A stretch of 64,000 bases of DNA from Pegea sp. RAD2-039 (taxonomy: Eukaryota; Chordata; Thaliacea; Salpida; Salpidae), in assembly GCA_034620365.1 (NCBI GenBank), contig JAQGEQ010000263.1:496001-560000 (forward strand). Direction: 5' to 3'. The position numbers and the translations under genes are program-made. Every line of letters starts with the position of its first letter. Position 1 is the first letter of the stretch. Below the pieces are notes generated by a model. The model had not been told where the DNA came from. It was given only the letters and a program-made list of their open reading frames with translations, and did not search any database. Below are positions 42,259-55,196 of the stretch, one piece after another.

Positions 42259-45200
42259 ATGGATATAATCAGCGATGAAAATATAAATCAGGAACAAAAC
42301 CAAATCACTCAAGTTAATAAACAATAAGCTGAAATTGACGACATAAATATAAAAGCTGCATTAGCAATAGTAAAGAATAAATACTAGAAGTAAATATCTA
42401 AATGAATCGAAACTTCATTCAAATCTTTAAAAAGCTTTTTGGTGTCTTACAAATCAAACACACAGAATATTCTATTCAACCTATCTCTATATTTTGATTG
42501 ATACTTCACAAATAATTCAAAATAAATCATTTCAAATCCATCACAATAAAATGAAAGTTAAATAAAACCTTTCATATAACATATGTTACTATTTAAAAAG
42601 TGATATTAAATAATTGAAATTTTAGAGGTTACTATCAGTTTGTGAGCTGAAATACAAACCACTTTTACTTCGCATTTACAAACAATTTATTAAAACTTGT
42701 CACTTATATAAATCATCATTTTATTTCTGATATCAGTCATTTAAATTAGTTCTTAGAAAGCATTTTTATCATTTTTAGTTTTATCGATTTGAAGTTAAAA
42801 GCCATAATATGATTTTTATAAAAATAGTTAAACTTATTTTAAGTTCAGAGAAAAATGTGCAACTTTCATTGTAACATTAAAATTTAATAAAATGAATAAT
42901 TGAACTGTTTGAAAATGTCAACTGCGGTTTCTATATCACTCAAAACCCAAGATATTCATCCTTATAATGGAATTCCGACATTTTTCAAAGATCAAGTACA
43001 TAGAAGGAGCAAAATAAAAACTAATTTACATAAAGCAAGTTTCATCATAAATTTGAAAATTAATATTTTCTATTTTGTTTTGGATAAACTCTATTTTAAA
43101 AAAAGTTTAACTTAAAATTAAACAATTTGATGTTTTGTTAGAATAAAGATAAATTGAATCAATAAAAGAGTATATTTTTGATGCGTTTAGTTTCTATATT
43201 TGTGTCTTAATTATTTATGATAGTTATTATTATATGCAATATAATTTGTAAGAAGTGTTCTTTTAAGACACCCTTCTTCGCATTAATTGTAATAAATAAA
43301 ATGTTTAGATAAAAAGCTAGTTTTTACTTATGTCATAAAAAATGCAATAATTGAAATACTAAATATAGGTAGCTACTGGAGATGACACAAAGACGTTTGA
43401 ATCTTTATTATCTGACTCCAGAAGATTTGCAAACAAAACATCAGAATGTAAAGAGCATAGACAAAAGATTTTAAGGATTATTTTAAACCAGTTGGATGAT
43501 CAACAAAGAACTCTTCTTCACTATATAGCCACCAACAAGAATATTGAAATGCTTCGGTTGCTGAAGAAATATTCAACATTTTGTTATGATTCAGGTAAAG
43601 AAAAATCATTTGCAAGTGTTGTTGGAAAGAGTCCTTAAAAATTATTGTATCTTTTGAAAGACATACAAAACTATTTGCTTTATTAAAGTTGTTAAAAATT
43701 GTTAATAAATAACGGATAATTTTTTTTAGTTTCTGTAATTATATTTGATTATAAACTAATAATAATTATCATATTTATGTTTTCAATTTCAAAAAAAAGT
43801 TAGCCAATAATTTTGTTTCATAAATTTCACTTAAATTCTTTCGATTGTATCATCTTCAAATAAGATAAATCTTCAATTGTTGTTCTCAGATGACGAGAGA
43901 GTTGAAGAAGTTTGCTTGCTTGATCTCAATATTAAAGATAAATTTATGGCTTCTCCTTTACATTATGCTTGTGGTGACGAGACGGCTGTTACCCAGAATT
44001 CAGATTTTGTAAATCTTATTTTCACCATTTGACAATTTTATTAGCATTCAATTGTCTTTAAAAAAGTTTAATTTTTCACAAAATAACTCTTTTTGTGAAG
44101 GATCTACAATCTGATGAAGTCTTAGAGGATATTTTCTACAAAAGTTTGAACGAAAATAGTTTTTTATCTGAACTTTTAGATTGGTATGAGGAACAATGGA
44201 AAAAGGAGGTTCTGATGTTGATTTTTATTTAAATCTTTTAAAAATAATTTTCTTCATAGAACTCATTAAGAAACGATGAAGAGCCAAATTACAAATCATT
44301 TCTTCATTATTACTTGGAGAATAGTGACATCTTGCATTGGGCATCATGTTTTAATAACATTGAAGCTATCATGAAGTTATTAGTTGAGCTTTGTCAATGT
44401 AAACAAGTCGATGAACTCAAATCCTACAAGGTGAAAAAAAATCAGGAATATTTTTGAGAACAAAAAATTGATTAAAAACAAATAATATATTTCAAAGTTT
44501 TATGAGAATGTGTTAGCGGGAGGTGCTCTCTTCTGGCACCCTCCTTCGCTTTTATTGAAATGAATAAATAAAAATGCTTATAAATGAACAAGTATTTTAA
44601 AGAAAGAGTTTTTATTTATGTTTATATTATATAGAACTTTAAAGCATTTGCTACATCACATATACAAGCTTCCTTACAAAACATAAACAATCATGGGTGG
44701 ACATCTCTGCATGTGTGTGCTTACACACAATCAAATATTTCAGCGTCTCTTTTACTTGAACTTGGAGTTGACGTAACGAAACAAACGCAACAAGGTGAAA
44801 CATTGCTTCAAATAGCAGCATCTGAAGGTTACTTTCTTTTTATTAAGTTTGGTGTTTAAAAGAAACTAATATTTAAGTGATTTAGTTCAAATATAAGCCA
44901 TAAAATCATCAACTATTTACGGATTCTTTCATTAAGAGTCTTATGTTGTTTAGGAAGCAAAATTATTTTGCAAAAGTTATTAAACCTCCCAAGTCCAGTT
45001 TCTCGTCAACTTCTGTTTAGCGTGGATTCATTAAAAAGATCAGCTTTACATGTTTCACTTCTTTGTGGTCATACTGAAATTGTGGATCTACTTCTTAAAA
45101 AAGGTCTTTATAAATTTATTTCAACTTTTCGGGAAATAAAAAAATGTTTATTTTATTTTAGGGAAATATAGACTTGCACAGATGAAAGACTTAAACGGAA

Positions 45201-48200
45201 ATAATTGTTTACATTATGCTGTTATGTCTGGAAATATTGATGCTTTTAAACTATTGAAAAAGTATCATTTAGATATCAATGAAAGAAATCATATGAATCA
45301 AACTCCAATTCATTTAGCTGCTAAACTAAACTCTTCATCAATTCTCCAGTTGATTCTTCAAACTTATCAGTAAGATGATCACTCGATAGTTTTCAAACAT
45401 CAAAGAAAACAGCTTACTTCTAATTAAACAAAATCATACCAATTAAAGCGGTTAAATAGGTGCTCAGAAGACTGTTGCTTTTGTAAATAACTTTATTCTT
45501 ATCAAATCTAGAAAAAATTTCTAATTAAATTTCGATAAAAAAATAAAAATGGAACTTTTATTAAATTAGTAATGCTTTTTGTAAGCAAATACTTATTCTA
45601 GTTTTAAAGTTACTAAAATTATAAAAATACAAAATTTCATTTAATCAGCAAATAACATCTTTATTTTATAAATTTACAAATGATAGATAATTATCATAAA
45701 TTCTTTCTTCAAACTCAGGGACGTTGATATAAATGCGGAAGATAATTTCAGGATAACTGCTTTACTTCTATCTGCTATATTCGGAAAAACTGAAAACTTT
45801 AAATATTTATATGATCAACCTGGAGTTAAGAGGCAAGCAAAAGACTGCCGACTTATGAACAGCTTGCACCTTGCAGTTGAGAATTCTAACAATGAAATTA
45901 TCAAAGTTTGTTTCTTAGATTATTTGTTACAAAATTTTCACATCTTATATTCTTATTTTAGTTTATTCTGTTGAAAAAAGATGTTCATCTTTGTAATGGT
46001 CTTGATATGAACGGATTAACTCCAATAACATTAGCAGCTACAAAACAGAAACATGAGATACTTAAAATGTTTGTAAAATCAAAACTCAGTAATGATGAAT
46101 TGTCACCTAAACATGTTGCTTCACTACTACATGTATGTGCAAAGAATGGTAGAAAGGGGGTAGGTTAACTTCAATTCTACACAACACCTTTCTTTTATGA
46201 AACTTGTAAATTTGTTTGAACATTCTGTCGGCTGATTTTTATAATAATATTTGAATTAAACTTTTAGGTGCTAAAGATGTTGTTAAAAAAAGACAAAAGC
46301 CAATTAAAAATGCAAAGCTATCGGAGAAACACTCCATTAATGGAGGCTGTGATGGGTGGAAATAAAGAAAATGTTTTGTATTTACTTGAATGTGGTGCAG
46401 AACCTAATTTCAAGTTAGTTTCATCATCACCAAAATATTTTTTATAATTAATTTCTTCAAATTTTTTTCAGTAATTCAGAAGGTTTTACAGCTTTAGGAT
46501 ATTGTGCTGTAACAGATTTGCTTGATATCGCCAAGATACTTGTCAACAAGGGGGCCTTAGTCGACTCAAAAAGCTTTGATTTGGTGAACCTCTTTTCAAA
46601 ATTTATCTATTCTTGTTTTGAACTAAAAATCTGAAATTATAAAATCAAATTTTTACAACTTTTTTTAACTTTACATCAAATTCTGATTTTTTTTAAGATG
46701 TCACCACTTCAGATGGCTTGTAAGAATGAAAGCCCAAAAGTTGCCAAATTTCTACTGGAAAATAAAGCAAACGTCTCTTACCGTGGAGCCCTTGGCAAAA
46801 ATGCCCTTGAAATAGCTATTGAATGCCGGAACCAAGTGACTAAAACCAAATTTACAACAAAATATGAATTTTTACAAAGTTTTTTTCAAGCACTGCGTGA
46901 ATGTTATCATCCAAAGTTGTAAATGGAAAATTGCTTTACGATCGGAAAATTTTGACAAAACGACCGGAAAATTAGAAACTCCATTCCGCAAAATGATCAG
47001 TTTAATGCCGGATTTGGCAGTTTCTGTGATGAACCGTTGTATCACAATTAAACGGACAAAAGAAGAAGTTGAAGAAGTATTGAATTTATTTAAGAGATCT
47101 TTTGTCAAAATGATGATATTCTACAGGTTAAAATGGACTTTGAGTTTTTGGATGATTCCTTTTCCTGTACTACTTGGCATTCACTGAATCTATTATATGA
47201 AGTGAATAGTATAGTCGAAACTGTTCCTTGTTACAATGATCTCGGGGAACTTGAACCTTATGCAAAACAATATACAAAATGCTCTACAAATATTCTTGAT
47301 AACCACCCTCTATATGCCATTGTCAGTTGTTTCATTTGCTTTCACTTTAACCACAAATTCATAAAAGTAGTTTTTTTATGAAGCTTATATTTTAGATGAA
47401 ATCAAAAAATTCAAACTTAATAAACCATCCGCTGGTAAAAGTTTTGACTGATCATAAGTGGAAGTCGTTCACAAGACAATTTTATTACAGCAGATATATT
47501 CTAAGCACTATATACGTCTTCTGTTTCACTTTCTACTTATTCGCAAAACCTATGCCTCAATCTTTTAAGGTGAGTTGACTTGACTTAATTTAAGGAGGTA
47601 ACTTCTTCTTGAAAGTTTATTTATTTATTACAATAAGCGTAAAAAGGTTGCTTGAAAATAACACCCCTCGTTAACACACATTCCCACAAATAATAAAGAA
47701 AGAAAAATATGCAACACATGACAGTAGTATAACAGTGAACAATTACATGGAATGTTAATAATATCCAAAAAGAAAAAAATCGCAGTTTATAAATGGCAAT
47801 GTTGGCAATATTATAACGGTTCAACTTCTGCTTAAACAACGCGAGTGACTTCAACATGGCAATGTCTGATGGCAGCTGGTTCCATGTACTAATCGTGCGG
47901 TATGAGAAAAAAATTGCTCTGACTAAAGTACCAGGTGATGCGGGCTTATTAAGATGTAATGTGTGTCGTTTGAGTTGGTATAAGTTGAGGGAAGAACAAA
48001 TGGAAAAGATGTGAACTTAATATTACCAGTAGAAGTAGTTAGAACTGTTGTATTTATCCAAACGCTTGTTAACACGGATAATTTTAAAGGTGTCTTCACA
48101 TTAGGTTTAGTAATTTATTCATTAATTAGATTATTTTTTTTGTTTCTTACATTTTTAACCAGTTTATCTCTTACAGTCATCTTCATAATTTTTCATCATA

Positions 48201-49894
48201 AGAATTATTTTACTTTTAAGAAAAGTCTAAAAGTTTGTAGTTTATGAAATTATTTGCTTTTCTAACTAAGGTACATCCTTGTGAATGTGTAGTGAAGTTA
48301 AACAATACCATATGTGCTTGCTGTACTGATCAAAACAAGATGACTAAGTCAGTTGGTTATCGCTTTGTCACTGTATTAGTGATTTTTCTAACATTAACCA
48401 ATTTTATTCAAGCGGTAAGATCTAGGTTTCTAAGAAAACTTACGAGCTACTCGTGGTATATTTGAAATGTATAACACTAAAGTATTTTACCGCTGACGTA
48501 AATGTGTTAAACTTCATTACCGTATAAGCGGTTGTCATTCGGTAATTGGCTTTGTGGTAGATAGCGCTTATCGTTAATATATTTATCGTTGTTGTAAGTC
48601 GCCTTAATAATTGTAATAAAGCTCTATATGAAAATATGTTTTTATTACACTACTCGAAAACAATTTCCTTTTTCAGATTATTCAAATATTTAGAATAAAC
48701 TTTTCATTCATTGTTAAAGATGATTGGATTATTGATTTTTCCTCATCAATTACATTACTATCATTGCTTGAAATTGACTCTTGTACTCGTCATACAGGAG
48801 TACAAAAAGTGAGACTTTAATAAAAATATATTTCATTTAAAGATATAAATAAATTAATACTTTATTCTTGTAACAAGTTTGATCTCAGTTTCATTTTGTA
48901 AGAATAACGATTTGTTTTAGAGTTGGCATTGGCAAGTTTCTGCAGTTTCTTTACTTTTGAACTGGTTAAGACTTGGTCTTCTCTCTAGAAAACTTCCAAA
49001 GCTTGGTATTTATGTGATTATGGTCGGAGATATCATAAAATCGTTTGCAAAAGCATTTTTAATTCTGTCTGAGTTTATATTTGGTTTTGGGTTATTTTTC
49101 TACATGGTTCTTGGACATCAAGTTGGTAGTTTAGTTTGGTTGACTTTTAGATAATTTGTGTTTAAACCCAGAAAGTTTATGGAACTTGGTATAAAGCTAT
49201 TATCAAGTCTTTAATAATGACAGTTGGTGAACTAGAATATACAGAAAATTTTATTTTAGAAAACCCAATAAATAACTCAGTAAGTTGCATTTCATTTTTC
49301 TAACTAATAAAAATACTAGAATAAGTTTAAGCTTCTAGTATTTGGAATTAATTACATAGAACTTTTATGATTTATCAGACAGACCACAAACATATTCCTT
49401 ACGAAACGGTCACTGTAATTGGCCTTCTACTTTTTATTATGGTTTTTCCAATCATAATTATGAACTTGTTAATTGGTTTAGCGGTAGATGACATAAAGAC
49501 AGTAATGGCGAATGCAAAAACAAAGAAAATTATAAAAAAGGTTTTTATACAAATATTTAAACCAATTTTATGTAATCTGTGAATTTTTTAGATTGATTTG
49601 ACACTTAAGTTGGAATCTATTCTTCCTGTGAAGTTCATTGGTCAATTTTCTAGATGCTGGCTGATATTAAAAACAAAGAAAACTGAAAAAAGTTGGATAA
49701 AACGTTTATACACAGAAAACTTTAACAGTATTATTGCAGATATAGTTCAAATAAAACGGGTAGGATCTATCATTAGTTTAATTCATGGCTAAAATAAAAT
49801 CATCTTTTTGTAGAAAGAACAAGAAGAAAAAGAGAAAAAGAAAGATTTACAACTATTTAAAGAAATAGTTTCATCTTCAAGAAATAATGTATAA
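42259..49894 (+). CDS. TRPA-type cation channel with N-terminal ankyrin repeats
   Basis: A tetrameric calcium-permeable sensory channel in the plasma membrane. Twenty-three exons give about 1,186 aa: 42259-42312 (tentative first exon), 43369-43594, 43890-44008, 44101-44208, 44260-44430, 44635-44827, 44954-45103, 45162-45369, 45719-45905, 45962-46159, 46268-46413, 46472-46583, 46698-46835, 46891-47076, 47127-47321, 47396-47569, 48271-48414, 48677-48808, 48921-49121, 49172-49279, 49379-49540, 49592-49759, 49814-49894. About 14 ankyrin-like repeats come first (for example SALHVSLLCGHTEIVDLLL and TPIHLAAKLN), then the TRPA pre-S1 linker, S1 to S6, a pore helix with TVGELEY, and the S6 signature IIIMNLLIGLAVDDIK. 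A charged coiled tail ends the protein. The S1-S2 loop carries a Cys cluster (CEC, CACC). Exons 2-23 are well supported; exon 1 only by phase and an ATG. Three introns contain LINE pieces. Confidence 0.9.
42545..42860 (+). repeat. Dispersed ~315-bp repeat, left copy
   Basis: Matches the reverse complement of 51480-51800 over its whole length. Shared words include GGTTACTATCAGTTTGTGAG, ACTTGTCACTTATATAAAT and CTGATATCAGTCATTTAAAT. It has no coding capacity. A short non-autonomous element such as a MITE or SINE would fit; no terminal repeats were confirmed. This copy lies in the putative first intron of the TRPA gene. Confidence 0.75.
43250..43306 (+). mobile_element. LINE 3' tail remnant in TRPA intron 1
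   Basis: A diverged copy of the LINE 3' end seen at 500-590: a GTGTTCTTTTAAGACACCCTTC-like stretch, then the attAATAAATAAA-type tail. Only the tail is left. Confidence 0.5.
44499..44575 (+). mobile_element. LINE 3' tail in a TRPA intron
   Basis: Carries GAGAATGTGTTAGCGGGAGG, GCACCCTCCTTCGC and an (AATA) tail, close to the 3' end of the element at 1-590. It is severely 5'-truncated, in sense orientation within the intron 44431-44634. Confidence 0.8.
47612..48012 (-). mobile_element. 5'-truncated LINE copy in a TRPA intron, antisense
   Basis: The minus strand reads the same C-terminal peptide as the element at 1-590 (FFSYRTISTWNQLPS, then LFKQKLNRYNIANI), its 3' UTR, and an (AAAT) tail at 47615-47630. 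It inserted in the long intron between the S1 exon (ends 47569) and the S1-S2 loop exon (starts 48271). Confidence 0.88.
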
Positions 49895-52800
49895 AGTTAT
49901 CAGAACTTGTAAAGTTTTGAAGTAACCTGTAGTATACTGGTTGCAAACTTAAATAGAATATTTGAAAAACTTGTAATGAAATTAAGAAGCTTAAAATCTA
50001 CAAACTAAATTAATTAAACAAATTATATTTTGTACAAAGTGTTTGTTTTATCAGAACTTATAATTAAACTAATTGTATATTTCAAAATAAAAACCCAACA
50101 AATTTAGAAATTATTTAGGTGTATAAAAAGTAATATCAAAACAATATTTCTTAGATTTATTTAATTTAATAATCATTTTATATAAACTTTAATAAAGTGG
50201 TAATAATCAAATAATAAAATATTGTTCCATGATTTTGACAAAAAACATTTTTCTTTTATTGAAATTTACTACCTGTGTTTTATAACTTAACAGTTATGCT
50301 TGTCAGTAATAAAATCTAAATTGGTTGCATTACAATGTAATTATTTATTTTAGATCTAAATGGGTTTAGTCAATGGTCTGTAAAACTTCAAAACTAGAAA
50401 ACAATTTTTAAAATACATGAAACAAAAAGATTGAAACTTAAAACCTTTTCCTACTATAACCTCTCTGCTAAGTTCATGACTCCCATATCATATTAAAAAA
50501 AGCAAGCTATTTAAGAATGAGAAAACGTTCAACAAAATATTACTGGGTTTATTAAAAATAGCTGAAAACATCAAGATATAAAGATTTTACTAAAAAATAT
50601 CACAATTAGAGATTGTGAGACAAACTTATGGACGTCACATTTATTTCAAATATGAATTCTTAAAAACAAACTTTTAATGATTCTGTTAAATTTCAACATT
50701 TTTGTCGTCAATTTCATAAAATTTTGAATATTAAAACAGTTTCTGTTTTTTAATGAGTAAAATTTGATTTTAAATATCTAAAGCAAACATAAAAGAAAAC
50801 ATAAAAGAAAACATAAAAGAAAACATATTGATAAATTCCATTCTTAAATCATCAAAATCAATTTCTGCTTTATAATTTTTCAGTTTTGGAGAAAAAAAAT
50901 TATTCTAATTGTTATTATAAGCAATGAATAAAAATATCAAGTTGAAAAACAGTACACTTAAAATATATCGAAAATAACACTTATAAAAGGCTTTACATTT
51001 TATGCTAAGCTACAAATAACTTGAGAAAAATAGAAAATTATTTAGAAAATACATTCATTAAGATCAAATTACAAGCATTGAAACAAGTATTTTAAAAAGT
51101 GACTAACCTGTCAACCACTGAACACCAAATTTGTCATTGAGACAGGTTTCTAAGAAAAGATCAATAAAATAGAGATCATAAGTACATTTTTTCTTCAAGC
51201 TTGTTGCCATCTGAAAACAACACTTTTGTATCAAATAACAAAAACTCAAATAACTTTATCTTCATTAGCAATTTGGGTTTAGTTAATATTCTAATGATTG
51301 CACTTTCATCTAACGCATTTGTAAAGTAGCTTTGTATCTAAACAGCTAAATTTAAACTGAAAATACCACAAAGAAACTAATTTGTTAGATTCAATTTATC
51401 TTTATTCTAACAAAGCATCAAATGTTTATCAATTGTTTAGCTTTAAATTAAACTTTCCATAAAATGTATGTATCCATAACAGTTTTTTCTCTGAATTTAA
51501 AATAAGTTTAAATATTTTGTATAAAAATCATATTATGGTTTTCGAATTCAAGCTAATACAACTAAAAATAATAAAAATGCTTTCTCAGAACTAATTTAAA
51601 TGACTGATATCAGAAGTAAAATGATGATTTATATAAGTGACAAGTTTTAATAAATATAATTGTAAATGAAAAATAAAAGCGGTTTGTATTTCAGCTCACA
51701 AACTGATAGTAACCTCTAAAATTTAAATTATTTAATATCATCTTTTAGATAGTAACAAATCTTACATAAAAGAACTTAGATAAGATCAACTTTCATTTTA
51801 TTTGATTGATTTAAACTAAAAAATTTCAAAAATATTTTTGAATTATTTTAGTCGTTATGTAAAACAAGTTTCTAGATTAATAAAATATTCTATCAATTTA
51901 TTAATCAATAATCCAACTAAATGAATTGTTCAGTTTATAAGCAGTAATTAAACTGTTGTTATGACTTTACTGCTTTGAAGTTGTTACTACTTACTTCAGT
52001 TTTAAAAGATGGTTTATTTGTTATTATAGTTAATCTACTCTTTAACAATTTAGAATACAACTTTATATTACAAAAATATTTCAAGAAATTAGGAAAACTT
52101 TGTCTATTACAAAGTTGCCTATAAAAGTTTTATTTGGTTTCGTCAAAGAAATTTTGATAAATAAAAGCATGTAATACTTTGAAGTCTTTATTTTTTATAA
52201 AGTCATCGACTCGTACTAAAGAATTTATTTAAAAGTGATTTTGTAAAGATTAATTGTAAGTTTTCATTACATTAAAAAGGATTTTCAATTCGAGTATCTT
52301 TGAGCTTGTTCAATTTTGTTTGCTTATTTCTCAGTTGATTTCTAGAAATTTTAAACAAAAAAATTACATTGTTTAGATATAATAATGTATCAAATTATAT
52401 GTAAATTTTTTCAGACTATTTACTTCATATTTAAATATGTTTAAAAGATTTAAGAGATATCTAGATTTTATTATTTATCTTTCATAAAACATTTAAAAAG
52501 TTTGAAATTTATTTCTGCATTTATGCTTGATCAAATTACTAAAAAACCGACTTAGTTGGAATACAAGTTGTAAAAGGTTAGAGCTTGAAAATTTCTTTTT
52601 AACTTTCCGAAACTAATTCTTTAACTCCCCTTTTGCACTGTCACTACAGTTTGCAAATATTTTCCTAATACTCCAACTTAGTAATTCTTAGAAAACTAAG
52701 TAAATATCTGTATTTAAACATATACCTTCTTTTTATAGTAAGCATTACATTAAAGCAATGAATTCAAAATATTCCCTTATAGGTGAAAGTTTGTAAATAT

Positions 52801-54431
52801 TTTACAATTAATATTTATAATAGAGTTACATATTATATATCTATAATTTAAAAAAGATTTTTTATGATGAAATATTTAGGTGATTATGTGATTAAGTCAT
52901 TACTTTTAATACTTAAAGACACAAAATTGTCATTAACAAATAAAGAATTCATTATAAGCTAGAACCATAATTGCTGAGTAGACTCAGCTAATAAAATTAT
53001 AAATAAAATGATATCAACAAAATATTTATATTCTAATTATTAACTTAAAGTTGATGTTTTTCAAATATAAGTTTTCAAATGATAAATTTCAAAGCTTTAT
53101 TTTGATGTTATGGTTGAGAAACTTCTGTTTTAGAAATCAATTTTACATAATTATAGGTTTATATACATAAATCTTTATTCTTTGATTCTAATTCAGTCAT
53201 TTTTTGTTAAATGAATGTTTAAATACTGTAATAGAAAAAAATATAGTTTAAAAATCTGTAATTTGTGATAAAAATTATTTTATAAAATGTCAAATGCTTT
53301 CTTAAACGTATTCGAAATTAATGTCTCTGAAAGCTGTACTCCAAATATTTGTAATCTAATTAGAAATATTTTTTGAAGTTTAAATCATAAATTAAATCTA
53401 TGATGACTCAGATATAAACTTTGCTAAAAGGTATTTTTTTGTAGAATTTATAAAAGAAGGTTTCGTTGTCATGTTGTAAATTTAATCTTTTTATCGTTTC
53501 AACAAAATTATATTTTTAAGTTTTATGCTGTTAATAAATAGTCTGTAGTCAATTTTAATGAAATATTTTTCTATGTTACTAACAGAGCAAATATAAAATA
53601 ACTTATAATAAATTTATAATAATAAATAGTTATAAATAAATGCAGTATGAACTTTAATAAAATGTCAACAAAACTATTTTTATGGTATATAATTTTAATT
53701 AAATTTATTTGTTTTTAGAATTTTACTATAATTAAACAAAATATGCCATAGAATTGTACATCTGGTGTAGAGATATATTTCTTAAAACCTTTTGTATTAT
53801 TGCTTTTATTGATGTAGTTGTAATATGATGTAGATATTTTGATAGCAAACATCTTTTAAAGCGTTTAAATCTAATCTTTTCAATTTAAATTGTTTCAATC
53901 GCATTTTCAAATTTTACACATTAAAATAGATTAAAAAATGATTAGTTTTCACTAGACAACTTTAACAACAAACTAAATAATCTTAAAAATGTATCGTTCG
54001 CGTTAAAATATTTCAAAAATATTAAATTTGTTTCTAGTTATTTATTAATTGATTTCAATAAATTATCAAAAAAAGGAACTTGTTTAAAATTATTCTTTAG
54101 ACTTGTATAGTTTGTAAAGAAACCAGAATAAAATTATTTTTGAACTTTTGAAATATTAACTTAAAGATAAATACCAAAGCTTCGAACAATTTGTTGAGTT
54201 CTTACTAAGATTACAGCATCAAATTGTTGAAGAGATTATATTTGAACTCAGTATTATTCAACCCTAGTTTATAACATTAGTTATAACCAATGCAGTTTGT
54301 AAAAATTTTAATTTGAAAAAGGAAAACTATTTAAACATTTTCAAGTTTGTTTATTAATTTACTGTTGAAAATTACCTTCAAAAATCGATTGAAATTTCAG
54401 CTGAAGTCATTTTAGCTCCGAATCAGACGAA
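49895..54431. other. AT-rich intergenic region downstream of TRPA
   Basis: Holds the TRPA 3' UTR with a candidate AATAAA near 50084. A short 14-nt tandem repeat (AAACATAAAAGAAA-like, three copies) lies at about 50788-50828. The right copy of the dispersed repeat is at 51480-51800. Otherwise it is featureless A/T-rich sequence. Confidence 0.5.
51480..51800 (-). repeat. Dispersed ~315-bp repeat, right (inverted) copy
   Basis: Reverse-complement counterpart of 42545-42860, with scattered substitutions and small gaps. Together the two copies bracket nearly the whole TRPA gene at a distance of about 8.6 kb. Confidence 0.75.
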
Positions 54432-55196
54432 ATGCTTGACCGACAATCAAAACGTGATAAAGAGAAGGTTATAGACGAGATGTTGAAGTCACGTGAGAGA
54501 AAACTATTTCAAGTATATCGAATGAAACATCAAAGTTCTAGTATTTATAATCTAATTACTAATTTGTCAATTATGGCGTCTTTCAACTTTGTCTTTAGTT
54601 TAACTTTTTAATTTTTGATTAAAACCGATTTTTCTGTGTAACCTTCAAATTTTAAATGATTGAATGACTGTTCTTAAATTGTTTATAAAAAAGTTTATTT
54701 AATTTTTTGCATTATAAGCCTATTTTAAAGTTTATTTCTTAATATTATATAATTAAAATGTTAAAAAAATCAAAATATTTTGAGATGCTTTTATTCTTGA
54801 GATTATTAATAAATTCACGGTTTGCTACGACTCCTAATTTACAAAATTGTTCAGGATTTTAGGAATAACCCAAGCATGAAATTTAACCTAAAATGCAAAT
54901 CTAATAATTTTAACAATTTTATAAACTTACATTTATAAAAATCGATGGAAAGAACACTCAATAAATTTGTTCTTCATTTTTACTATTGTTTGTACATTGC
55001 TGCAAAAGAATTGCCGCAAAGAGATGAAAACAACAAAGCGTTTGCCGATATATTTCAAGTTTTATCAGCACAGCAGCCTTTTGTGTCTTTTTTGAATAAC
55101 TTTCTTTCTGAGGTTGTAAACATACTTTTTTACAGGAACTGGGGCAATTGGAAAACTTCCGCACTAACCTTTGTAACAAATCAGTTATCTAACTAG
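54432..55196 (+). CDS. Possible small gene or fragment, BAR-like, uncertain
   Basis: Two islands look coding. 54432-54512 encodes a charged 27-residue segment starting MLDRQSKRDKEK, preceded by a TTTTAG acceptor and followed by a GT. 54945-55196 is an 83-codon ORF containing AAKELPQRDENNKAFADIFQ. After 55112 two frames are open. Reading on without a gap gives NILFYRNWGNW. Removing 55113-55135 (a 23-nt GT...CAG segment) gives ELGQLENFRTNLCNKSVI and a stop at 55192. The second reading loosely resembles the start of a FAM92/CIBAR BAR domain, but this is a weak eye alignment. I could not join the two islands in phase. It may be a pseudogene. Confidence 0.3.

Noticed and set aside
48011..48247. 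Hydrophobic 78-codon ORF as a TRPA transmembrane exon
   Set aside because: The S1 exon (47396-47569) and the S1-S2 loop exon (48271-48414) already join in phase; this ORF lies in the intron beside the LINE copy and does not match S1 or S2.
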